Of a stretch of DNA of 7,647 nucleotides, positions 1-5,356 are shown in pieces. Each line of letters starts with the position of its first letter. The first letter of the stretch is position 1. This DNA is from an uncultured Muribaculaceae bacterium (GTDB lineage Bacteria > Bacteroidota > Bacteroidia > Bacteroidales > Muribaculaceae): positions 1 through 7,647 of the forward strand of contig CAKUKR010000094.1 of assembly GCA_934663645.1 (NCBI GenBank), in the 5' to 3' direction. The notes beneath the pieces were generated by a model. The model saw only the letters and a program-made list of their open reading frames with translations. It searched no databases and had not been told where the DNA came from. A program made the translations under genes and the position numbers.

Positions 1-145
1 GCCGTGTCCGAAGGGTGGTAAGCGCAATTGGTTGATATATAATGACTTGATTGCGGACACGGCGTGCCGTGTCCGCTGTGTGACAAACGCAATTAATTGA
101 TTTGATGTGGTTTGCGTTGCGGACGCACGCAGGGTGCGTCCCTAC
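1..145. repeat. Array of three REP-like hairpins (first cut by window edge)
   Basis: Bases 1-10 are the end of a palindrome cut by the window edge. A complete one follows at 54-75 (stem GGACACGGC at 55-63 pairing with GCCGTGTCC at 66-74). A third lies at 120-145, with a different stem (GGACGCAC at 121-128 pairing with GTGCGTCC at 135-142) and CTAC at 142-145, which reads GTAG on the minus strand. The spacers, 11-53 (43 bases) and 76-119 (44 bases), are homologous to each other, sharing a CGCAATT..TTGAT core, and to the spacers of the clusters at 737-829 and 2170-2262. The middle hairpin has no GTAG foot, as if shared by two inverted pairs. The array ends 7 bases past the exonuclease stop codon, where it may stabilise or end that transcript. 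REP/BIME-type non-autonomous repeats are the best reading. Confidence 0.8.
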
Positions 146-152
146 ATTGGCA

Positions 153-644
153 TCACAGTATCTTCATCGCGATGGCGGCGCACGCTTCAGCATCGGCGAG
201 CGCGTGGTGGTGCTGGCGAAGGTCGTAGCCGCACAGCGCAGCTATCGTGTTGAGCCGGTAGTTGGGCGCGCCGCGAATCACACGCCGCGCTGCAATGAGG
301 GTGCAAAAGAACGGGTAGTCAGGGTAGTCCATGCCGTAGCAGCGGAATACCGCCCGCAGGCATCCCTCGTCAAACATCTTGTTGTGCGCCACAAGCGGCA
401 GTCCCTCGATAATTGGTTCTATTTCAGCCCATACCTCGGGAAATACGCGAGCATTTTCCGTGTCTGCCGCCGTCAGCCCGTGGATAGCCGTAAACCGGCG
501 TATGTAGTAGTCTGGTTCGGGCTTGATGAGGGAATAGTATGTGTCGGCGACCGCGCCGCCGCGCACCGTCACCACGCCCACGCTGCATACGCTCGTTTGC
601 TCATAGTTGGCGGTCTCGAAATCTATCGCTGCAAAATCTGTCAT
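153..644 (-). CDS. DnaQ-like DEDDh 3'-5' exonuclease, short stand-alone form
   Basis: The 163-residue protein is a single exonuclease domain of the DnaQ/DEDDh superfamily, which removes nucleotides from 3' ends of DNA or RNA using two metal ions. All expected residues are visible: D8 and E10 in the first motif (IDFET), D92 in the second (AHNKMFD), and H146 and D151 in the third (HHALADA). There is no polymerase, helicase, BRCT or GIY-YIG extension, so it is not DinG- or Cho-like. It is also shorter than most Pol III epsilon subunits (about 240 residues) because the C-terminal polymerase-binding tail is absent. A role in DNA repair or nucleic-acid clean-up is an inference; the substrate cannot be told. 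The ATG at 644 gives the first motif at the usual distance from the N-terminus, and no Shine-Dalgarno sequence precedes it, as is normal for Bacteroidales. It is transcribed away from prfB. Confidence 0.9.
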   Translation of the reverse strand: MTDFAAIDFETANYEQTSVCSVGVVTVRGGAVADTYYSLIKPEPDYYIRRFTAIHGLTAADTENARVFPEVWAEIEPIIEGLPLVAHNKMFDEGCLRAVFRCYGMDYPDYPFFCTLIAARRVIRGAPNYRLNTIAALCGYDLRQHHHALADAEACAAIAMKIL

Positions 645-692
645 GTCAGTTATTCCATATTTATATTCGCGGTGTCCGCTGCGTCAAGGTAG

Positions 693-716
693 GGGTGTGT
701 CATAATAGATACACCC
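693..716. promoter_or_regulatory. Weak inverted repeat upstream of the exonuclease
   Basis: GGGTGT at 693-698 and ACACCC at 711-716 form a 6-base inverted repeat around an AT-rich 12-base centre (TAATAGAT). It lies about 50-70 bases upstream of the exonuclease start on the minus strand, where a promoter would be expected. It could be an operator or a chance palindrome. No clear TAnnTTTG box was found for the exonuclease. Confidence 0.2.
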
Positions 717-736
717 TCGCTTTTATGCGCAGCTGG

Positions 737-829
737 GTAGGGACACGGCGTGCCGTGTCCGCTGTCAAGCTGCTGCATATCAAATAATTGCATTTGGCAT
801 CCTTCGGACACGGCACGCCGTGTCCCTAC
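737..829. repeat. REP-like inverted pair (BIME-like), copy A
   Basis: A perfect 25-base inverted repeat (737-761 against 805-829) encloses a 43-base spacer. Each arm is itself a hairpin with stem GGACACGGC / GCCGTGTCC and carries GTAG at its outer foot (737-740 on plus; 826-829 reads GTAG on minus). This is the layout of bacterial REP sequences: a GTAG-type tetranucleotide next to a short imperfect palindrome, in head-to-tail inverted pairs. Copy B at 2170-2262 has the same total length (93 bases), identical arms and a spacer with 32 of 43 matching bases. It sits between the divergent exonuclease and prfB genes, upstream of both, which is less usual than a 3' position. No open reading frame inside it is credible. 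Confidence 0.85.
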
Positions 830-935
830 CTTGCCGCCCCAATCATACGCAGTCGCTGCTCTTCGGACGCTGGCGCGAGTTGCAAAGGTAATGAAAATTA
901 CGACGCACGACACTGATACTATGCGGAATAATTGT

Positions 936-943
936 TAACTTTG
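936..943 (+). promoter_or_regulatory. Bacteroidetes-type -7 promoter box for prfB
   Basis: TAACTTTG matches the Bacteroidetes housekeeping -7 consensus TAnnTTTG exactly. No convincing TTTG -33 box is seen about 20 bases upstream. Transcription would start about 7 bases downstream, near 950, leaving a leader of roughly 65 bases before the ATG at 1016. This argues against any prfB start at or before 943. A chance match is possible for a box this short, but its place upstream of prfB supports it. Confidence 0.55.
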
Positions 944-1015
944 CACTTGCTTTGGCGTGCTATGCCCTTGGCACTGTCCGCCGCACATTATGCACCGCAT
1001 AAACAGACACCGACA

Positions 1016-2134
1016 ATGATAACTCAGGACCAACTGAAAGAGATACAGGAGCGGCGTGATGCCCTCAACAAATACCTCGACATCGACACCAAGCGCATCG
1101 AAGTCGAGGAGGAAGAGCTCCGCACGCATGTCCCCGACTTCTGGGAGGACCAGAAGAAAGCCGAGGAGCAAATGCGCAAAATCAAGGGGCTGCACTACTG
1201 GATAGACGCTTACGAGGCTATCGACAAGCAGACCGGTGAGCTCGAACTCGCATTCGACTTCCTCAAGGAAGGTCTCGTGACCGAGGAGGAAATTGACGCG
1301 CAATACGCCGCGTTGCTTGGCGCCATAGAGCAGCTCGAGCTGCGCAATATGCTCCGCCGCGAAGAGGACAAGCTCGGCGTGGTGCTCAAAATCAATTCCG
1401 GCGCAGGGGGCACGGAGAGCCAGGACTGGGCGCAGATGCTCATGCGCCTCTACCTGCGCTGGGCGGAGAAACATGGCTACAAGACCTCGATAGCGCAGTT
1501 GCTCGAGGGCGACGATGCTGGCATCAAGTCTGTCACAATCAACATTGAGGGCGACTACGCTTACGGCTACCTGAAGAGCGAGAACGGTGTGCACCGCCTC
1601 GTCCGCGTCAGCCCCTACAACGCGCAGGGCAAGCGAATGACATCATTCGCCTCCGTCTTTGTCACACCCCTCGTTGACGACACCATCGAGATACACGTCG
1701 CGCCCGCCTGCGTGTCATGGGACACGTTCCGAAGCGGCGGCGCCGGCGGTCAGAACGTCAACAAGGTCGAGTCCGGAGTGCGTCTGCGCTACCAGTACAA
1801 AGACCCATACACCGGCGAGGAAGAGGAAATCCTAATCGAGAACACCGAAACCCGCGACCAGCCCAAGAACAAGGAAAACGCCATGCGCCAGCTCAAGTCA
1901 ATCCTATACGAGAAAGAGCTGCAGCACCGCATGGCGGAACAGGCCAAGGTCGAGGCTGGCAAGAAGAAGATAGAGTGGGGCAGCCAGATACGCTCATACG
2001 TATTCGACGACCGCCGTGTCAAGGATCACCGCACAGGCTATCAGACATCAGACGTGAACGGCGTTATGGACGGCGACATCGACGACTTCATCAAGGCCTA
2101 CCTTATGGAGTTTGCCGCCACCATGGACGAATAA
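1016..2134 (+). CDS. prfB: Peptide chain release factor 2
   Basis: RF2 recognises UAA and UGA stop codons in the ribosomal A site and triggers peptidyl-tRNA hydrolysis in the cytoplasm. The 372-residue product, against 365 in E. coli, shows a helical N-terminal domain (about 1-110), the stop-codon recognition domain and the catalytic GGQ at residues 244-246 within SGGAGGQNVNKVES. The conserved C-terminal stretch IEWGSQIRSYVFDD follows. The RF2 specificity tripeptide SPF is SPY here (S199, P200, Y201), which I recall as usual in Bacteroidetes. The E. coli-type frameshift site (CTT TGA C) corresponds to CTC GAC at 1076-1081, so the gene is read in one frame and lacks that autoregulation. The ATG at 1016 gives the normal RF2 N-terminus (MITQDQLKEI). 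Upstream in-frame starts would add residues unlike the family and precede the likely transcription start. Confidence 0.97.
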   Translation: MITQDQLKEIQERRDALNKYLDIDTKRIEVEEEELRTHVPDFWEDQKKAEEQMRKIKGLHYWIDAYEAIDKQTGELELAFDFLKEGLVTEEEIDAQYAALLGAIEQLELRNMLRREEDKLGVVLKINSGAGGTESQDWAQMLMRLYLRWAEKHGYKTSIAQLLEGDDAGIKSVTINIEGDYAYGYLKSENGVHRLVRVSPYNAQGKRMTSFASVFVTPLVDDTIEIHVAPACVSWDTFRSGGAGGQNVNKVESGVRLRYQYKDPYTGEEEEILIENTETRDQPKNKENAMRQLKSILYEKELQHRMAEQAKVEAGKKKIEWGSQIRSYVFDDRRVKDHRTGYQTSDVNGVMDGDIDDFIKAYLMEFAATMDE

Positions 2135-2169
2135 GAGGGCAATCCCCAGCGAGGGCATGCCATCGCAAA

Positions 2170-2262
2170 GTAGGGACACGGCGTGCCGTGTCCGCCTACA
2201 AGTCGCTGCAAATTAAATAATTGTATTTGTCGCCCTTCGGACACGGCACGCCGTGTCCCTAC
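2170..2262. repeat. REP-like inverted pair (BIME-like), copy B
   Basis: This has the same architecture, orientation and 93-base length as the copy at 737-829. The 25-base arms at 2170-2194 and 2238-2262 are perfect inverted repeats, each with a hairpin stem and an outer GTAG foot. The 43-base spacer (2195-2237) has diverged at 11 positions from copy A while the arms are identical. It starts 35 bases after the prfB stop codon, a typical 3' position for REP elements, where it may protect the prfB transcript from 3' exonucleases or help end transcription. Confidence 0.85.
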
Positions 2263-2289
2263 TGTGACCGCACGAAATCCAATATAACA

Positions 2290-2316
2290 CGAGAGGGACG
2301 CGCTGCGCCCCTCTCG
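2290..2316. terminator. Hairpin between convergent genes, possible bidirectional terminator
   Basis: CGAGAGGG at 2290-2297 pairs with CCCTCTCG at 2309-2316 (8 base pairs). After one mismatch the stem continues for three more pairs with a 3-base loop. It lies between the converging ends of prfB and the protease gene, so it could act on both strands. No T tract follows on either strand, so intrinsic termination is uncertain. A 9-base inverted repeat, GTGACCGCA at 2264-2272 with TGCGGTCAC at 2331-2339, flanks it. Its right arm includes the stop codon of the protease gene. Confidence 0.45.
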
Positions 2317-2335
2317 CCGTATATGTGCTATGCGG

Positions 2336-3085
2336 TCACTGCCCCAAATACGGCTTGACCACGTCGATGCTCCATGCGTAGTTCAGGTTGGCTTGCGAGC
2401 CGTCGGCAAACGTCCCCGACGTGATGCCCACGACCTCGCCGTACTCGTTGATCAACGCGCCGCCGCTGCTGCCATGGTCTATCTGCACCGAAATCTGCAT
2501 CATCGTCCGGGCGTTGTCGCGCCACTGTGACACCTTGCCGTCAGATAGCGTGTTCTCCAGCCCTCGAGGGCTGCCAATGGCATACACCGTCGCTCCGACC
2601 TTCGGTTTTTCCTGTGCTATCGGAATGTACTTGTTGCCCTTCACGTTGACGCGGAATAGGATGAAGTCGTTCTCCTCGTCGCAATGGATCACCTCCTCGA
2701 CCTTGTAGACATTGTCATTTTTCGCAAGCTTGATTTGCTCCAGCCCCTGCCCGGTCCCGGCAAACACATGAAAGTTGCTGACAGCAAGACCTTCGCCATT
2801 GATGAAGAAGCCAGACCCTTGAAAACCGTTCACGCCGTCGCTGGTGTACACCATGAACACCGCGCTGTTGTACCGCTCGAAAATCTCCGTTCCATCCAGC
2901 TTGTGCCTCTCGCCGTTGTTTGCCGGCACATTTTGGTCGGCAACGTTTTCTGACACGGCTCTGTCATGTGTCGCGTCTTGCTGCTTGCTGCGGTTCTGTC
3001 CGGATTTCGTGGCACACGCGGAGATGCATATCGCAAGTGCCATAACCGCAGTAGAGATTGCAAATTTACTTGTTCTTGCTGTCAT
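2336..3085 (-). CDS. Lipoprotein trypsin-like (HtrA/S1C-type) serine protease
   Basis: The 249-residue protein starts with a lipoprotein signal peptide (hydrophobic stretch about 8-23, lipobox ISAC with the lipidated Cys at 24). A polar linker (25-62) and a trypsin-fold protease domain (about 65-249) follow. The triad is complete: H106 (SNFHVFAG), D140 (ENDFILFRV) and S207 in GSSGG, followed by ALINEYGEVVGI, the usual strand after the active serine. No PDZ domain follows, unlike DegP/DegS, so partner choice must come from elsewhere. It should face the periplasm or the outer-membrane inner leaflet. It is the last gene of the operon, and its ATG overlaps the OmpA-like gene by 20 bases, which suggests coupled translation. 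GC content in its 3' half is higher than in the channel and ATPase genes. The substrate is unknown; periplasmic parts of the neighbouring proteins are reasonable guesses. Confidence 0.88.
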   Translation of the reverse strand: MTARTSKFAISTAVMALAICISACATKSGQNRSKQQDATHDRAVSENVADQNVPANNGERHKLDGTEIFERYNSAVFMVYTSDGVNGFQGSGFFINGEGLAVSNFHVFAGTGQGLEQIKLAKNDNVYKVEEVIHCDEENDFILFRVNVKGNKYIPIAQEKPKVGATVYAIGSPRGLENTLSDGKVSQWRDNARTMMQISVQIDHGSSGGALINEYGEVVGITSGTFADGSQANLNYAWSIDVVKPYLGQ

Positions 3086-3689
3086 CGATTATGTTTTTAG
3101 GCAGTATGTGTATCAGGAAGCGCTGGTTGTTGCGCTCATTAGTCTTGTCTCTCATCGAGTGGGTGTTCAGCGTGCCGTCGCCGCTGCCAGACACCAGTAT
3201 CTCGCAGTTTTTCCCGAACTTGATGCCCTCTTTGGCCCAAAAACGCATCAGTCCGAGAGCCCTGTCATAGCTGAGGCTGTAGTTGCCGGCAAAACCGTCT
3301 GCTGATGCCTGTCCCTCAATGATGAGGGCATAGTTGTTGTCGCTGTGCTTTTTCAGAAAGTCGCGGATTACGATGCCGGCTTCGCGCAGTTTCGGCAGTT
3401 GGCTTGGGTCTGTTATTTGGCTTATGTCTGATTTGCCGAGCGGATATTTCACGTCAATAGTCAACACGTACTTGCGGTAATCCTTGTTGTACTTGAAATA
3501 TTCGCTTCGCCCCAACTCCATAGTTGAGTTCTCGATTTTCTTGATTTCAGCCAGCTGGGTTTCGGTAGCCTCCATACGCTTGTGCAACAAGACTATGACA
3601 AGGACGAACAGCACCAGCATGACGAAAAACAGGCTCGTCATAAGGTCTGAATAACTCGTCCAGAAAAACGATTCTTTCCGCTGTGCCAT
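3066..3689 (-). CDS. ZorB-like MotB/OmpA-family stator protein
   Basis: The 207-residue protein has one N-terminal membrane helix (about 15-35) starting with the conserved acidic residue: D15 in SYSDLMTSLFFVMLVLF. This is the hallmark of MotB and ZorB, where the Asp carries the proton. A short helical linker (36-60) leads to an OmpA/MotB-like peptidoglycan-binding domain (about 75-197), with the family motif NYSLSYDRA (136-144, R143 kept) and a C-terminal NNQRFLIHI. The residue that is normally the peptidoglycan-binding Asp (GHTD) is Ser129 in GQASADG, with Asp131 nearby. The start lies 2 bases after the stop of the MotA-like gene, so the two are almost surely made together. It would form the plug and peptidoglycan anchor of the proton channel. 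Flagellar MotB is unlikely, since nothing flagellar is present; ExbD is excluded by the OmpA domain. Confidence 0.88.
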   Translation of the reverse strand: MAQRKESFFWTSYSDLMTSLFFVMLVLFVLVIVLLHKRMEATETQLAEIKKIENSTMELGRSEYFKYNKDYRKYVLTIDVKYPLGKSDISQITDPSQLPKLREAGIVIRDFLKKHSDNNYALIIEGQASADGFAGNYSLSYDRALGLMRFWAKEGIKFGKNCEILVSGSGDGTLNTHSMRDKTNERNNQRFLIHILPKNIIDDSKNK

Positions 3690-3691
3690 AA

Positions 3692-5353
3692 TCAGTTGCC
3701 AGGGTTGTTTTGTGTCGTATTCGCCTGAATCTGCGGTTGTGCGGCATGAGCAGTTGTGTCGGGCTTTGTAGTGTCTTCTTGGGCTGCTTCCTCAACTGCT
3801 ACGGCAGCTTCTGTGACTACTTCGACTGTGTCTGTTGTAGTATCGCTGTCAGATGCGGATTTGCTGAATGTTCCTGTTCCAGCGAGGATGCCGAACACTG
3901 CAGCGGTTAAGACAACGCCTGCGCCACCGCCGACAGCCCAAGGCTTCCAGTCCCATTTCTTGTTTCCGTCATCATCGCCGCCGCTGTTGTCTTCGTCAGT
4001 GTTGTTAACATCGGCCTTTTGCACCTTTCTTTGGCCGGATGGTGTGCCTGATGTGCCTCTGCGCAGTTCTTTGGCAAGAGCCTTGTTTGACTGCTCGATG
4101 CGCTCAATCAGCTTGTCCAGCTTGGCAGGTATGTCTGAGATTTCATCAAGCCTTTTGGCGAGCTGCGGAACTTCTTTCATCCTCTCGCTGAACTTTTCCC
4201 GAAGCTCTCTGGAAAGCTGCTCGAACTGCTCTGTTTCATTGGCGATGAATGACTTGAACTGCTTGCTCAGTTCATCAAACTGGTCGGTTATCGTCTTTAC
4301 TTCATCTGATGTGAATTCGCTGATTTTTTTCATGGCACTCTTTAGAGTGTCGTCTGCATCTGCGGTCGTTTTCGTGATAGCACCGTTGTAGTCCCTGAAG
4401 AAATCCCGCATTTCTCGAAGGATGCCGTAGTTGTCGGAATCCTCTCGGAACATCTCTTCAAAGCGGTGGATGGCTTCGGTGTACCCTTGGATGTCAATCA
4501 AGTACTGGTTGAACTGCTCCAGCTTGTCGGTACATTGTTGCAGCTCTCTCAACACAGTGACATTGGCTTGTGCAGTTTTCATCATGTCCATGTCATGCAC
4601 GGCTCTGATGACATCTGCCTGTATGGCATACGATTCGTTTACAGCTGCCAGTGCATTGCCGAGGTTGGCGGTGTTGTCCGCAAAAGTCCTGTTGAACTCG
4701 TTGAGGTTTTTCACCATGTTGTTCAGCGCCTGTGCAGTGTCGGTGGGGAGTTCCGGCAGCAGCTTCGACTGCATCCACGCCAGGAACGAGTTCTTGCCGT
4801 TCTCTTCAGCCAGTTTGCACTTCTTGAACGTGAATGTGTTTATTGTTGTCAGTGCGATGCCGCAGATTGAAGCCATCATTGCCCATGCCACGCCGTCGAG
4901 CAGCGGTTCTACTCCAGAAGCGATGGCGTTGTTGGTTGCGTCAGTGCTTGTGATGAAGTCGAGGTTCAACCCGAACAGGCCGATGATCACACCGACCATA
5001 GTGCCGGCAAGACCGAGGTAAAGAGGCACCGGTGTCTGCGAGGCTATCTCATTCTCGACAGAGTCGCAATGGCGGTCAACTGCATCCTTGAGCAACCCGA
5101 AATCGATGACCGATCCCTGGTTGAAGCCGAGATACTTGTTGATTGAATCCCGGATTGATGAGAATATCTCATTTCCCTCGCCATCGATGCCGTTGACAAT
5201 GGTTGTGTTGGTGTTGCGAGTCAGCTCCCATGTCAGGTTCTGGGAGAAAATGTCGCGGAACATATTCATGCGCTTGCGGTTTTTCAAGTACACATAAATC
5301 TGACCGCATATTATCATAATGATTATAATGGGTACAAGAACGTGTAAGTCCAT
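3692..5353 (-). CDS. ZorA-like MotA/TolQ/ExbB-family channel protein with coiled-coil tail and extra C-terminal membrane helix
   Basis: This 553-residue protein has membrane segments at about 4-23, 109-129 (LYLGLAGTMVGVIIGLFGL) and 154-174, the layout of ZorA/ExbB with a large cytoplasmic loop between the first two. A long, mostly helical coiled-coil region (about 205-430) follows, recalling the long intracellular ZorA tail. After a Lys/Gln- and Asp/Gly-rich linker comes a fourth hydrophobic helix (472-492, GGGAGVVLTAAVFGILAG) and about 60 Thr/Ala/Glu-rich residues. Basic residues after segments 1 and 3 and before segment 4 put the tail in the cytoplasm and the last 60 residues in the periplasm. 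In known ZorAB, a pentamer of ZorA around a ZorB dimer forms a proton-driven motor; the same is inferred here from the adjacent MotB-like gene. The start is 3 bases after the preceding stop. Flagellar MotA and plain ExbB/TolQ lack such a tail. Confidence 0.85.
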   Translation of the reverse strand: MDLHVLVPIIIIMIICGQIYVYLKNRKRMNMFRDIFSQNLTWELTRNTNTTIVNGIDGEGNEIFSSIRDSINKYLGFNQGSVIDFGLLKDAVDRHCDSVENEIASQTPVPLYLGLAGTMVGVIIGLFGLNLDFITSTDATNNAIASGVEPLLDGVAWAMMASICGIALTTINTFTFKKCKLAEENGKNSFLAWMQSKLLPELPTDTAQALNNMVKNLNEFNRTFADNTANLGNALAAVNESYAIQADVIRAVHDMDMMKTAQANVTVLRELQQCTDKLEQFNQYLIDIQGYTEAIHRFEEMFREDSDNYGILREMRDFFRDYNGAITKTTADADDTLKSAMKKISEFTSDEVKTITDQFDELSKQFKSFIANETEQFEQLSRELREKFSERMKEVPQLAKRLDEISDIPAKLDKLIERIEQSNKALAKELRRGTSGTPSGQRKVQKADVNNTDEDNSGGDDDGNKKWDWKPWAVGGGAGVVLTAAVFGILAGTGTFSKSASDSDTTTDTVEVVTEAAVAVEEAAQEDTTKPDTTAHAAQPQIQANTTQNNPGN

Positions 5354-5356
5354 AGT

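Noticed and set aside
1..145. CRISPR array, because repeats of about 25 bases are separated by spacers of about 43 bases
   Set aside because: The units are palindromes in inverted order, the spacers are homologous to each other, and there are no cas genes. REP-like elements explain the pattern better.
102..692. Plus-strand reading frame opposite the exonuclease
   Set aside because: It is the antisense shadow of an exonuclease with a full catalytic motif set. The translation shows no recognisable domain.
650..938. Small reading frames in the exonuclease-prfB intergenic region (plus and minus strand)
   Set aside because: They are read through the REP palindromes, show no conserved features and lack supporting context.
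932..1015. Upstream extension of prfB from a TTG at 932 or ATG at 962
   Set aside because: The extra 28 residues are unlike RF2 N-termini. The TTG at 932 lies upstream of the likely promoter box at 936-943, so it would not be transcribed from it. The ATG at 1016 gives the normal RF2 start.
1076..1081. Programmed +1 frameshift site in prfB
   Set aside because: The corresponding codons are CTC GAC with no in-frame TGA, and the reading frame is intact from 1016 to the stop at 2134.
1717..2220. Arg-rich plus-strand frame inside the 3' part of prfB
   Set aside because: It overlaps prfB in another frame, has low-complexity Arg/Pro composition typical of shadow frames in GC-rich DNA, and runs into the REP element.
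3066..5353. Flagellar MotA/MotB stator or ExbB/ExbD pair
   Set aside because: No flagellar or TonB genes are present. The long coiled-coil tail and the OmpA-type domain fit ZorA/ZorB better than either alternative.
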